The position numbers and the translations under genes were made by a program. From positions 15,281,208 through 15,345,207 of the forward strand of contig NC_092642.1 of the NCBI RefSeq assembly GCF_039555335.1: 64,000 nt of DNA, written 5' to 3'. This document shows positions 34,801-45,800 of this stretch, in pieces. The stretch's first letter is position 1; each line of letters starts with the position of its first letter. This DNA comes from Amphiura filiformis. Taxonomy: Eukaryota > Echinodermata > Ophiuroidea > Amphilepidida > Amphiuridae. The notes below the pieces were generated by a model that worked only from the letters and a program-made list of their open reading frames with translations, made no database searches and was not told the DNA's origin.

Positions 34801-37133
34801 CTTAAGATCTTGTACAATTTATACGGATATGCCTTTCTCCATTGCTACCCCAAGACAACAGACAGGCTTTCCAAGACAGCCCCAACGTACAGGTATCAGT
34901 GCTTCAAATCTTGTCTCAAACATTCCTTTTCAACTTATGATTTGTCATCACAATCTTATTGCTTTTGCTTAAATGTTTAATTGTGTAAATATGCTATATG
35001 CTATTATGTGACATGATCAAGACGAATGAGTCGGATGTCCCTAAGATTGGTTTTTTAAAGATAATAGCACAAACAGTGTTCAAATTCTTTTGTTTTATGT
35101 TGTTTTCAGCCATTGATAAATTGCTCATAACTTGGTAACCAGATGTCCGATTTTGATGGTGTTGACATCAAAACGTAGCATTCGTACCCACCAGGAAATG
35201 ATGTAAAAACTTGTGACTCATTCCCTTGATCATATATGTATGTGTTATGTCTTTGTGAAACCCTCTGGGCAGGAATGGATATACTAGTACCACAAGGATG
35301 AATCCAGGCCCATTACTCAATCCAGGGGGCTCCAAATTTGGAAGGATTCCAGATAATCAGCTGGGGGTCTTAAATTTTAGCCATGTGGGCCGAAGGCCCT
35401 GAAAAAGGTAAATCTGGTCCTGCCTCTAGGATTGTTTTCAACATAGATGATAAATTTATTAAATTTATAATTATGCAATGTTACCTACATCAGGCAGGGC
35501 CAGTAACTGTGCATCCGTATCCCAGTAAGCCAGCACCGCCCTGATAAGTTTATTCTTCTCAGCATTAGGAGAGATTGCAACACCTTGAGTGGCCAGATAA
35601 CCAAAGATATAATCTCGTTTTAGTTTCTTCCTCTTCAGCAGTTGCATAGCATTGTCTGTGTACAAGAGGATGACCTGGATAGCCTCTGTAAAAAAGATAA
35701 GTTATTTCTTAACATCATGATTTATGAGAAAAATGTAAAGCATCTAGGGCTTTTTAATACCACCAGAATGTTAAGGTGGATGCAGGCCTCGATATAAGCC
35801 AGAATTTCTGAGGGCCATTTGGGCCCTTGATGTTAAATGTTTGAGGGCCTGCACAAATTTTTGTGGGCCCAAATTTGGGCCATTGGTTTTAACCTATGAA
35901 CCCCACAAAAAAGTGAGAAAAATTGCCACACTTTACTTCAGAAACTTGCCCCTGGTCACTACACCCACAAATTAAATTCCATAGCCATTAATACATGATG
36001 AACTTATCCAGAACAAAATTTTGGCCCCTTGTTGATTAGAAATGGCCCCTGGTTCCATGTTGAATGAAGTGAACCAGGGGCCATTTTGTGCAAAAAGGAG
36101 CTCCTGGTTCATCATTTCTTATTTTCACCCTTGCCGCCGGATGTGTCTTTTGCGGGCCCTCACTGATTTTCGGGGGCCGAGGGCCCTTGGGCCCTCCTTA
36201 TTTCGAGCCCTGGGTGGATAGGTCTTTGGGAGCTGACCCCATACTGGTAAAAGGAGGTCTTTTGCGGGGTCTTTTGGAGCTACAAACTATGAACATGTAA
36301 AATGGGAACTTTTGGAGCGCTGCAACCAGTCAAAATCAAGGGTCTGTCTTGGCTTTCTGGTTGAAAGTCGCCTGAAAAAACCGAAATATGAGGAACAAAT
36401 AATTTTGCAGTCTTTTAGAGCTGAATTATCAAAATCAAGAGTCTGTCATAGCTCTATTTTGGTCAAATCCAAAAAGGGTGTCTTTCCAGGGGAACATAAC
36501 TGTGTGGTCATTGTGTTAAATTTTATGAGAATTTCAGCAAGAATTCGAGAATCGATTCTCGCAAAGATTCTCGTATTTAAAAACAGATTTTGTGTGAATC
36601 AAAGTTGATTCTTAAGATTGATTCAGAATTAAGATTGATTCTTGCACTGTGAAACGAAATTCTGACCCTGTGACCCCCCTACTTTTAAAAAAAAATGTAT
36701 GACCTCCCAGTATATTTGGGACCTCCTTTCTAAAGCAAATGATAGCCCCTAATGTAATGTAATGTAATGTAATGCCATATTCAGACATTAAGTTCTTCAT
36801 AGAAGTCCATGTTAAACGGCCAAATTAGCCAGTAGGGATAACTTTAGCTTTACATTATTTTAGCTTAAAATGGACAGAAACCTTGAACTGGGGTATTACT
36901 ATAAATATTATTTCAGCATTTCGAGACCACAAAATTATATTTTGACAGTAAATCATACATTACAGCTTCAATAAGTGCAGTGTGTAAAACTCGACACCAT
37001 GTCACTTACCATTCTTGTTTCTTGCAGCAATCAGTTTATTGGTGACCGTGTCTTTGAGTGCAATGAGGTCATCTTGATTAAGATTCTGTAGAATCTCACG
37101 GAAACCTGCCTTTTCTTTGTTATTCAGTGGCAT
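24845..37133 (-). CDS. C3orf38: C3orf38 homologue (DUF4518, NTF2-like fold), complete
   Basis: Four exons on the minus strand: 37010-37133 (ATG at 37133), 35489-35685, 26144-26344 and 24845-25519 (TGA). They total 1197 bases, or 398 residues, against about 329 in the human protein as I remember it. Residues 1-107 match the conserved N-terminus (KDTVTNKLI; DYIFGYLATQGV; NKLIRAVLAYW). Residues 235-398 match the conserved C-terminal NTF2-like part (WGPQHFFNDCKLR; LCLGVFQQIFGLIRDP). The extra length is a low-complexity centre (108-234): acidic, then His/Asn/Pro-rich, then Pro/Ala-rich, with an internal 24-residue repeat. Exon phases agree at every junction. The molecular function of the family is poorly known to me; I assign none. 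The start is the first ATG and gives the expected N-terminus. Confidence 0.92.
25520..26143 (-). other. C3orf38 intron 3
   Basis: About 620 AT-rich bases. I see no repeat or RNA gene. Confidence 0.7.
26144..26344 (-). CDS. C3orf38: C3orf38 exon 3 (low-complexity, internal repeat)
   Basis: 201 bases, phase 0 at both ends, acceptor CATTTTAG, donor GTAAGT. Encodes an acidic start YEEEDDDLPIP and two tandem 24-residue units (protein residues 124-147 and 148-171), each ending in VNRNP plus two or three residues. Being in phase at both ends, it could be skipped without breaking the frame. Confidence 0.8.
26486..26770. repeat. 285-base direct repeat, copy 1
   Basis: Appears identical to 32370-32654 at a constant offset of 5884. 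Contains a palindrome (GTTTATTGTA, TCTA, TACAATAAAC) near the start. Confidence 0.9.
27030..27360 (+). pseudogene. Coding-like fragment of unknown origin
   Basis: One frame reads SAAIKAVNYRMRNLSAEMEL and stops at about 27172. A second frame from about 27156 reads MAKSACWDQVFPFGKASWAN, then YVHGYLLGHGRQKQ, up to a possible GTGAGC donor at 27345. The composition is protein-like rather than repeat-like, but I recognise no family. It could be a decayed transposon gene, an exon of an unrelated plus-strand gene, or chance. Confidence 0.3.
27825..28060 (+). repeat. Diverged tandem duplication with poly-A
   Basis: The two halves share GGCAAATTATT-like, GCATGAATAA and CAGGTAGGGAGAAT-like words, separated by a run of about 24 A. 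Confidence 0.45.
30676..31143 (+). repeat. Tandem duplication, unit ~235 bases
   Basis: 30676-30912 and 30913-31143 share ATAGATACTGG, GCAGCCAAAGCAAAGTTGCC, ATTGAGTTAGGCAC, TCGCTAGTATGTTC and TTCCTGGGCAGTAG, and lie head to tail. Confidence 0.85.
31921..32374 (+). repeat. ~455-base direct repeat, copy 1
   Basis: Near-identical to 34047-34505. The visible differences are five single-base indels, mostly in homopolymers, and one substitution. It runs straight into the 285-base repeat through the shared word TAATAA. Confidence 0.9.
32370..32654. repeat. 285-base direct repeat, copy 2
   Basis: Same sequence as 26486-26770. Joined directly to the end of the ~455-base repeat. Confidence 0.9.
32885..33975 (+). 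repeat. Array of hairpin-bearing monomers
   Basis: At least eight monomers of about 85-120 bases share GTTAACTTCT, then AGAAGTTGGGCCACACTTG, GCAAAAGGGC and CCCTGGAGGGCCCCGTATCT. The AACTTCT and AGAAGTT words pair, giving one small hairpin per monomer. A larger unit of about 168 bases is nearly repeated at 33224 and 33392. Long open frames here are repeat translations. Confidence 0.8.
34047..34505 (+). repeat. ~455-base direct repeat, copy 2
   Basis: See 31921-32374. The two copies bracket about 1.67 kb that includes the hairpin-monomer array. There are no TG/CA ends or other LTR features. Confidence 0.9.
34505..34760. mobile_element. MITE (ATGTGATGCGATCAAG ends)
   Basis: Left ATGTGATGCGATCAAGCAAA pairs with right TTTGCTTGATCGCATCACAT, a perfect 20-base TIR. 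The next element downstream has related GATCAAG ends. Confidence 0.8.
35005..35237. mobile_element. MITE (ATGATCAAG-GAATGAGTC ends), copy 1
   Basis: Left ACATGATCAAGACGAATGAG and right CTCATTCCCTTGATCATATA are complementary with small gaps. An inverted copy lies at 47768-48013, sharing AACAGTGTTCAAATTC and TTTTCAGCCATTGATAAATT. Confidence 0.75.
35489..35685 (-). CDS. C3orf38: C3orf38 exon 2
   Basis: Acceptor TTTTTTACAG, donor GTAGGT. Encodes AIQVILLYTDNAMQLLKRKK, then YIFGYLATQGVAISPNAEKN. A donor four bases downstream would put a stop early in exon 3, which fixes the choice. Confidence 0.9.
35783..36212. mobile_element. hAT-like element (CAGGCCTCGATATAAG ends) with internal dyad
   Basis: Left CAGGCCTCGATATAAG and right complement CAGGGCTCGAAATAAG. 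Flanked by GGTGGATG and GGTGGATA, an 8-base target duplication with one mismatch. Inside, AATGGCCCCTGGTTC (36041) and GAACCAGGGGCCATT (36071) form a dyad. It lies in C3orf38 intron 1. Confidence 0.75.
36795..36950 (+). repeat. Dispersed repeat, related to 21135-21298
   Basis: Shares AAAATGGACAGAAACCT and TTTCAGCATTT in the same order with 21135-21298. Confidence 0.45.
37010..37133 (-). CDS. C3orf38: C3orf38 exon 1
   Basis: 41 codons plus one base, from ATG to a GTAAGTG donor. Encodes MPLNNKEKAGF, then LIALKDTVTNKLIAARNKN. The split codon (G+AG) continues into exon 2. Confidence 0.9.
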
Positions 37134-39731
37134 TTTCTAACAACTGTTTTAGGGATATCTAGCTGGCTGCATTGATTACCTACATCGACAGCATGTGAAT
37201 GTTATCTGTGAGAAAACAGAAATTTTAAAATCATACAGTTTCAGTGTTCGAGATAAAGTCAAAATCTGTGAAAATCACTGTAGACCAGTGGTGTAGCTAG
37301 GAGTTGTGATCTTGTGGTGCCCAGGGGAATAGTGATGCAGAATGTTACCCCCTCCCCAATTCCAAAACTCAGTGAAAATCACAAGAAAGTATAACAATTA
37401 ACATAGCATAAATTCAAAAATGCAAATTAACTAATTTTCATGCGGTGTAGGCATTATTATAGCCCTAATCTAGAACTATTGCCAGTGTCCCTATCCGTTC
37501 AGGCCAGAGGAACTTTAAACTGGGAGGAATGCTTGAATCAACCAGTACAAAAGTTAAAAGCATGACAATGGTTGAACGAGCCAATATAAATTTTTGTCAG
37601 TTCGCCAATAATATGTGTCAAGAACGGACTTTTATTGTTGGTCATTTCTAAAGCTAAATTTATAATTGCTCCCTTTCACAGAATAGCGAATCGCACATAC
37701 CTATATTTGCAGTGTACAAAATCGCTGGTGTATTATGCCTATTAACATACATGTATCTGAGCATGTACATGATTCACTGTTCTACAAAAGCGTATGGGTA
37801 TTAATAGACTGACGCCCTCAGTCATGTCAGTCGGTCAATATATTCACTAAGCATTTCCATATTCACTAAGCATTACACACAACTTGCGCAGTTGATGATG
37901 CTAAGGATTCAATCTAGCCATGCTAGCCAGAGTACCCATGAGTATAAACTCAGCAGCCCAGTGGCTAATTTTACATGAGTGCAGAAGACTGTGGCAGGTA
38001 TCTACATATATCAAGCACAATCACAAAAGTGCAGTCTAGCGATACTTGCAAAAAAAATGGCCCGCATACAGCAAAAAATGGCCTGGATGTTTTTAAAGCA
38101 AAAAGATACGAAGTCAAAGAGCCAATCAGAACCTGATTTCATGTTCACGCCATACAATGTACATGTACACTGTGCCAAATAGGCCGGTGCAAAAGGCCTA
38201 GTAGTTTGCACATATAGCTAAAATAATAGTTTCTCGATCATGAGAGCTCAATACTAGGCACGCAATGACAATTGCGTCGGCGTACAGCGCCTACCACACA
38301 CGCTTTGGGTAGCGCTGCCACTGCATTTCCTGTGCGTGCACAATCGATCGCGCTATTGTGTCATTCCACTATTATACTTGCGATATTACGCAGTGCACGC
38401 AGTTCATTCATACTATAGCCAAAATAACAAATTCTCGATCATGAGAGGATGTACCTTCTGCGTCAGCGTACTTTTCATAGAATAACGTGATCGCGCGACC
38501 TGCATGACCGAACCTTGACCTTAGCATCGACCGTGTGATTGGTCAATTCTCAAAAGCTGTGTTTGCGCCGTAAGTGCCGGTCTTTGTGTAGTACGCGCGA
38601 CGCAAATAACTGTGCGTACCCAATGCCAAGTTGGCTCTCATGATCGAGAATTTAATATTTTGGCTATATCATGATCGAGAAATTATTATTTTGGCTATAG
38701 TATGAATAAGATTCCCAAACAAAGTTCAGTAAGACAGTGTAGACTTATTAAATAGCTGCCTGAGGCTGAGTATGGAGATAAGGCGGCATGTTCACAAAAT
38801 TTTCAAGTAGGATATTTCACATGGAAATTATTTTGTTTAAAAAGGTGATTATTTAACTTAAAAAATGAGGGGTCAACCATGTCTGTAGGTCAAAAATTAG
38901 CGAAGTTATGGGCAAATGTCTGTTTTAAAAAAAAACCATGTAATGCATCATTTTTCACCACGGCGATCCATTTTACACAAAGGCGATTTTATTTTATGAA
39001 ATCTAACTTTCACTGCATGCTGACTTCTGTATCAAGGATAAAGTACCGGCACATTTTAGACTACGTCGTCAAGTTTCTGGTGTCCAAATTTCAAATTTTT
39101 GTATTTCCCTTTTTGGATTGATGTCGCCCTCTATAATAAGGAATGTGGACATGTCTACACTCAAGCTTAAATTTATTTTAATCAAAATAATTTTATATAA
39201 TGATTAAATGGCATATGCCTGGCACTTATAATTGTTCATCCTCTCTTTTTTACTTTCCTACAAGTATAAACTTCTATTTTACAAAGTTTGAACTACCTTA
39301 TGTTCTGTAAACTTGCATGGTACTATTAAAGCAATGTAGGCCTATGTTTACATGGTTTACACATAGAGCTTCCGGGATCAGCTAATAGCCCCAATGCACA
39401 AGTGCTACATCATCTTTCACATGTACACAATGCAAGTATACAAAATTGCAGAATTCATAGTTTCTATAATACTTTCTATGAAATCCCTAAAAAAGAATTT
39501 TTGTGCTTTTATGAAATAAATCTATTCACAAATATCTTTTGATATTTTACGGGTTTTAATCTACAAACATATCTGATATATTTTATTGTAATAATATGGG
39601 TCTTTTTTATATATATAATATGGTTTATTTTAGGCATAAGATAAAAGCACTGTAAATAAAAACCCGGAAATTTACTTTTTCGCTTTAAACCTTCCCACAA
39701 TGCCTCATTCTTAGGAAGGCGAAACAGCAAG
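37134..39731. other. Divergent intergenic region between C3orf38 and ubiquilin
   Basis: About 2.6 kb between two start codons that face away from each other, so it holds the 5' UTRs and promoters of both genes. A solitary hAT-like end (CAGTGTTCGAGATAAAG, 37242) and a nested TIR element (38213-38700) lie here. I could not place a TATA box or CpG island with confidence. Confidence 0.6.
38213..38700. mobile_element. Nested TIR element with four TATAGC-CTCGATCATGAGAG ends
   Basis: Two forward ends (38213-38250 and 38413-38448) and two reverse ends (38633-38668 and 38669-38700) share TCTCGATCATGAGAG and ATAGCCAAAATAA. The order forward, forward, reverse, reverse suggests one element inserted in or next to another. 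The interior is rich in CG-containing words. Confidence 0.7.
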
Positions 39732-39839
39732 ATGGCGGAATCAACAGAAGATTCGGGAATCAAGCAAATTAAAGTGGTTGTTAAAACCCCAAAAGACAAG
39801 GAAACGATTGAAATTGCTGAAAATGCGTCAGTTAAGGAG
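39732..39839 (+). CDS. UBQLN: Ubiquilin exon 1
   Basis: 36 codons from the ATG to a GTAGGT donor, phase 0. Encodes [12 protein letters not shown] and the first two UBL strands. Confidence 0.93.
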
Positions 39840-42800
39840 GTAGGTATTTAGTTCGATTGAGAAATGTTGGCAAATTTAGGCTCTAACTTGTGTAAAATTG
39901 GCGTTAGTGGGCGGATATTGCACCCATCGCCATTTTTTTTACGCCCGAGGAGTTCCAAATTCGCCACCCAGACAGGCAATTTCCTTGCATATTGTACAAG
40001 CTTTTGTTAAAAAATAGAGCTTTTTTGAAGAGTTGACCTTATGATCCATGCATAAATTAAAACTGAGGCATCAGTTTTGTGTATTTTAAGATTATCCAAG
40101 CTACTATTTAAAATAAGGTAATGGTTGATTGATTGAAAATGAACATGTTGAATGGGAGGGCGATCTTTTCAGTTTCTTTCTTCAATGTTCTTTTACCACC
40201 TGAGTTATAACTTATCTAGGTTAAAATTACGAATTGATAAAATCAAACTTTCGCATCAAGGTTACGCATGTTTTTAGCTGTACAAATATACCTTTTATTT
40301 CGTTGACCAAGCTTTATTTTGTTCCAAAACCCACCACGTTTTTATTGCAATTTAATTTTTGACGTACATACATATACATACATGTAAAAGAATACAAAAC
40401 CGGTGATGCAAACTCCAAAACTTTCACGTAGCATAAGCGTTTGATGTACGCTCGTTTTTTATGGTGATTTACACTCGCATATCAAGCATTTTCAAGCGCA
40501 TTTGACAGTTTTTAAGGGTACTACACCCTGGCCAATTTTGTGCCTATTTTTGCATTTTTCTCAAAAATTATAGCGCATTGGTGACAAGTAAGATATGTAT
40601 ATTATAGCTAGGGAAAGGACTACAACTACTGCACTGAAAATTCAGCAACTCAAGGCAAGTAGTAATTGATTTATTGATCAAATATTGGTTTTCCTCATTT
40701 TTGACTGTAAGTTGTAACTCCACAACTGTTGTCTGTGCTGAAATAAAATTTCCAGTGCAGTTGTAGTAGTCCTTGCCCCTATAATATACATACATCTTAC
40801 TTGTCATCAAAATGCTCTATAATTTTTTAGAAAAATGCAAAAATAGGCACAAAATCGCCAGGGTGTAGTTAGTTCTAGCAACTATAACTCAGCATACTGA
40901 GGTCCGTAGATGTCATTATGTTTATGATAAAGACTGAAGTCTTGCTGGCAAGACTAGGGGTGTAGTACCCCCTAACTCAAGGTCTTAGCCAGCCATGCGT
41001 CCACCCGTCTTTAAGACAGGCTAATCTAATTTTAGACGGGTGGATTTAATGGATTTTACAGATGTGATAGCTCTAAAACAGATGATTTTAAGGTTATATG
41101 AACATGAGACTAATTCAGAGTGAAATGTAAAGGCCAAATCAGGACATATTTGACCCCAGTGACTCTTCCATGGGTATAAACAAGGGTCAAATTTTGGTAT
41201 CTGCTTGGATGAGTGGTTTCTGATTTCTGGCTAAGACTCTGCCTTAACTGCATGACGCAATTCTGCATATTTATTCAAGATGGCGAATAACTTGAAGAAT
41301 GTGATGTATTTTCTTTAAAAAATCCACTCATTTCACAAAGTCTTTGCTACTTTTCACTCATCAGATCACCTTTTTATGTGACGGAAGTGATGCTAATTTT
41401 ATGAAGGTATCATTGTTTGTCCGGCACGCTTTCTACAGCGTGGGGTTTGGAATTCAAAATCGGGTGGGGGTGGGGTTAAAATTTTGCTGTATAAAGAGTG
41501 GGTTTCTAAAAAGCGTGGGAGCAATTAAGCGTGTGGGTAAAGCTACCAATTGGAAAAAAATTATAATAAAGTAATTTGATGATCTCTTCAAAAACATTCA
41601 TATTTTATTTCTTAAGGGGGGTACTACACCCCTCGATAAATTTGTGTCTATTTTTGCATTTTTCTCAAAAACTAATAACACAGTGGTAACAAAAGTTATG
41701 TATATAGGGGCAAGGAATTCAATTACTACACTGGAATTTCAGTGACTCAAGACAAGCGATACGTTATTTATGATAAGAAAGGAGGTACCGCTAGGATGTA
41801 CCTTATTTCCTATCATATATACTGAACCGCTTGTCTTGAGTCACTAAAATTTCAGTGTAGTAATTGGATTTCTTGCCCCAGTAATATACATAACTTTTGT
41901 TACCAGTGTGTTATTAATTTTTGAGAAAAATGCAAAAATAATCACAAATTTATCACAGGGTGTAGTACCCCTTAATTTTGAATGAAAATTGCGGAAATTA
42001 ATTTGCTGATGTTTTCAACTCGTAAACGTCACCCATAGTAGAATCGACGAGCCATGAATTTTATGAATGGCGATGATTTAATAGTCAGTCTCTACACAGC
42101 TGCTTTGGCCCACTCGCTCCACACTAGAAGTGGAGTGAGCGGAACCACAGCGGCTGTGTAGAGATAGATGTATCCGAAATTCGGAACCGATTCAGGATGT
42201 CAGCCATGTGCAGAAGTTCACGCATGTTGTTGTCATCTGAACGAAACAAAATTGATGATGAAAATGGCTTCGAAAAAAGCGATGCACAGTTCGTTCAGGG
42301 ACCTTTTGGGGCGAGTAATTGTGCCAATATAATTTTGCAAATGTTTTAGATGAAGAAGAAAATCATAAGTGTTTGTTAGATGAGGATGAATTCTGCATCA
42401 ATTCATACTTTGAAATGGACAATGGCGGGTCCAGATTGTGAAAACACGGAAGTGACTATGTAATTGCGGTAACGACGAAGCTTCCGAATTTGACAACTAC
42501 AATGTTGAAAACAGTGTCCGAAATTTAGTAAAATATGGAGGTTGTCCCGAGGACAAGTAAAGCATGAATTCTGCTTGTCCTCAAAACATTTTGGTTATCC
42601 CCAAAATATATATGTCATGGTTTTGAGTGCAAAGAATCCAAATAGTGGTTGTCCAGGGGATAAATACTTAGCTCAATATGGTTGTCCCCAGTGATTTTTG
42701 GACAAGAGGATAAGTGCTTATTTCGAACACTGGTTGAAAATTTTGGTCACAAAAGGGTGGGGTTCGATTTCTGGTAAAAAGGGTGTATGGCTAAAAAGCG

Positions 42801-45800
42801 TGGCGGAAAAATAAAAAGGGTGGGGGTTTGCGGTATGTTTCTTGCTTTTCCGATGATTTTTATAATATTTTTTTAAAGACAAAACTTCGTAGAAGAATAG
42901 CCGTTTTCATTTGTTTTCAAAAAGTTTTAAGGTGGTACTACACCCCTTGATAAATTTGTGACCATTTTTACATTTTTCTCAAAAAATAATCACACACTGG
43001 TAACAAAAGTTATGTACCGGTATATTATAAGGGTCAAGGAATCCAGTTACTACACTGGAATTTCAGTGACTCAAGACAAGCGATACGGTACCGGGTATGC
43101 GTTATTTATGATAGAAAAGAGGTACCACTAGAATGTACCTCATTTCATAACATAATGAACCACGTCCACTTGTCTTGAATCACTGAACTTTCGGTGAAGT
43201 AATTGGATTCCTTACCCCTAAATACCTAACTTTTGTGACCAGTGTGTAGTTATTTTTTGAGAAAAATGCAAAATTAGTCACAAAATTTATCAGGGGTGTA
43301 GTACCACCTTAACCTTGTTTTTACCCCATAATTTCCCTCATTTATCAAAGCCCTGCCCTCCTTCCAATACAAAGCCAGTGTTTGACAACTGTTTAAACTT
43401 GATGCAAAAGTAAATCTTGATACAAAAGTAATAATTTTGTCCCCATATAGCGAGGGTGGTCTAAAGGAAAAGATCGCCGAATAGGTACATGCCATGCATG
43501 TATGCAGTTGGAATGCGTGAATGATCGATCATGTCTGGAAGTCCATGATTCAGCTTGGCCTTTTTTTGAGCACAGATCAGCTACATGTACAAGCCGATAA
43601 ATTAATGTAATAGTTGCGCACTTGCGCACCAGAATACAGTACCAGGCCTTGTCTTTTGAAAATTGCAGGCGAGTGACAAATCGCTCTCCTCACAACTGTT
43701 AGGTGAGCTGTAGGCAGGGTCTTAGCTAGAAATTGAGAGTTGCCCGTCATTTGAATAAAATTGCCTGTCCTACTTTGATCTTTAAGGTTATTAATTATTT
43801 TAAACTGTTGTGATTTGGTAGTTCACAGCATTTTACTTAATGTTAGTGAGCTTTGGCAAAAACTGCATTGCTCAATTCATAGCGAGTGTGTAGAAGAATT
43901 AAAATATCACAGATATACTTTTATAGGTGCTGCGGTTCTTGAGTTACGTTGTAAAGAGGGCTGAAACAACAACACTTTTGTAAAAACGTACATAACTAAT
44001 TAACAACAATAAATTAAGCAAGTTTGCAAAGTATACGATTTGTAGAATGAACTTTTGCAAAACATCAAGGTGTTAATTTTCAATAATATATTGATCTAGA
44101 TAATGAAAATCGATTTTTAGCTTGCTTCGACCAACAATACCTCGTCTACCCTTAAAACATTTACCAGACGTCTATAGCCCATTGGGGGTTCAAAGAGTTC
44201 AAATATGTGTTGATATGGCCTTGTTCTACAAATTGGGTCTACTAAAAAAGTCAATTAGCTTCTCAAAACATACAATTTACAATATAGCATCTGTCAAAGG
44301 CATTAATTTTGCCCGTCCCAGGAGCAAACTCCCGTCTAAAATGACGGCCAGGCGGGTGGCTAGCTAGGCCCTGGCTGTAGGTGAGTGGTTCATCGCTCTC
44401 CTGGGAAAGCTTAGACGAGGGGTTCATCACTCATCATACATGAGTATTTTGTCACATAATTTGTGCCCTCGGAGCTCGGGCGTATGTTTTGACATCTTTG
44501 ATTCTCGATCGGCCAGTATGAGTATCTTGTTGAGGTTTTTCATGTTTTACAGTACACGCTTGTAACCATAACAATTCCATCTTTCACTTCCGTTTCGAAC
44601 CCATAAGCAGCCTCTACTTTCCAAGTTTGGAATGTCTTGAGCTGCACCGAATTCGGCATGATTTTGGTCTTTAAAAAGTTCCAAAAAGATCCGATAAAAA
44701 ACATCAAAAATCATGCAATCGCCCCAGTGTGTCAGATTTCCACATGTCAAAACATTTAAGCTATCCACCGTGCAGTTCATGCACATTTACTTGATGAAAA
44801 TTTTAAAAAATGACCATCATGCGTGCGGTAGATTTTTCACATTTTGCCGATACCCGTGGTATTGTTCATGTGTTGTTACCATTAGGGGTGGTGCAATAAT
44901 TATGTGTACCCCGGGGTGAATTCTCAAAATGGTCTGCCAAAATCGCTTGCCCCCCCTTTGGCCGTGCCAAAAACCTTTGCCCCCCTTCGACGTGCCAAAA
45001 ACCTTTGCCCCCCCTTTTGACGTGCCAAAAATCTTTGCCCCCCCCCTTACACATGCAAGATTTTTGGGAACCCGAATTTAAAACCTTAAATTGTCTTAAC
45101 ATATAATGCGAAAGAGCGAAAGGAAATTTTGCATATTTGAACTTGTTCGAAACGTAGAAAACGGGGCCCAAAATATCAGGGCCAAAAATTGCTTGCCCCC
45201 CCCCCCCCCTTTCGACCTGCCAAAAATCGCTTGACCCCCCTTTCGACCTGCCAAAAATGCTTGCCCCCTTTTGGCCTGCCAAAAATCTTTGCCCCCCTAT
45301 AATTCACCCCGGGTACACATAATTATTGCACCACCCCTTAGAAAAGCGATCGGAGCTTTGTAAGGACGGGTCGCTGGTGTCTTGTGGCTATTTTTAGACG
45401 AAGTAAAATCAGGTGCACAATAAATCACGCTCCTCAATGCAATTTTAGGTGCGCGGTGGTTATCGCGATCGCGCGCCTCAAAAGACAAGGCCTGCAGTAC
45501 TGTAGATCCTAGTGTGCATTCGTGAGATGCTTAATTGCTCTGACTTTCAAACAACCCACAGCCACGCTAAACTAAATTTTTACTTTTGTATGCAAAGGTT
45601 TGTTTAGCATCATGGTTAAAAAGTTGCCAAACACTTTGGAGTCAAGGTTTAATCTATTGGAAGGAGGGCAGGGCTTGATACATAAGGGAAATTATGGGGT
45701 AAAAAACAAGGTCAAAAATTTTTTTGAAAGCAGTGAAATGGCCATTTTTCTAGGGAGTTTTAAAATAATCATAAAAGCAAGAAACGTACCTTTATCAAAT

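Larger units (their letters stand above)
26345..35488 (-). other. C3orf38 intron 2, 9.1 kb, built largely of repeats
   Basis: Holds duplicated 285-base and ~455-base blocks, a hairpin-monomer array, a 235-base tandem duplication, long A runs (27919-27942, 31861-31880) and two related MITEs. The part 27440-30600 is degenerate, with loosely repeated words such as TCATGAAATTTGG and CAGGTAGGGA. Confidence 0.7.
35686..37009 (-). other. C3orf38 intron 1
   Basis: Contains the hAT-like element 35783-36212, a short TAATG run near 36750-36775 and a repeat at 36795-36950. The open frames at 36088 and 36312 lie in repeats and are not called. Confidence 0.7.

Noticed and set aside
34830..34891. Possible small exon (MPFSIATPRQQ) followed by GTATCAG
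   Set aside because: A start codon and donor-like GT in 60 bases is weak, and no upstream or downstream partner was found on the plus strand.
36088..36608. Two plus-strand frames (70 and 98 codons)
   Set aside because: The first lies in the hAT-like element; the second lies in AT-rich sequence with duplicated GATTCT/GATTGATTC words and no domain.
44866..45282. 138-codon minus-strand Gly-rich frame
   Set aside because: It is the translation of the G-run side of the minisatellite inside the Harbinger-like element.
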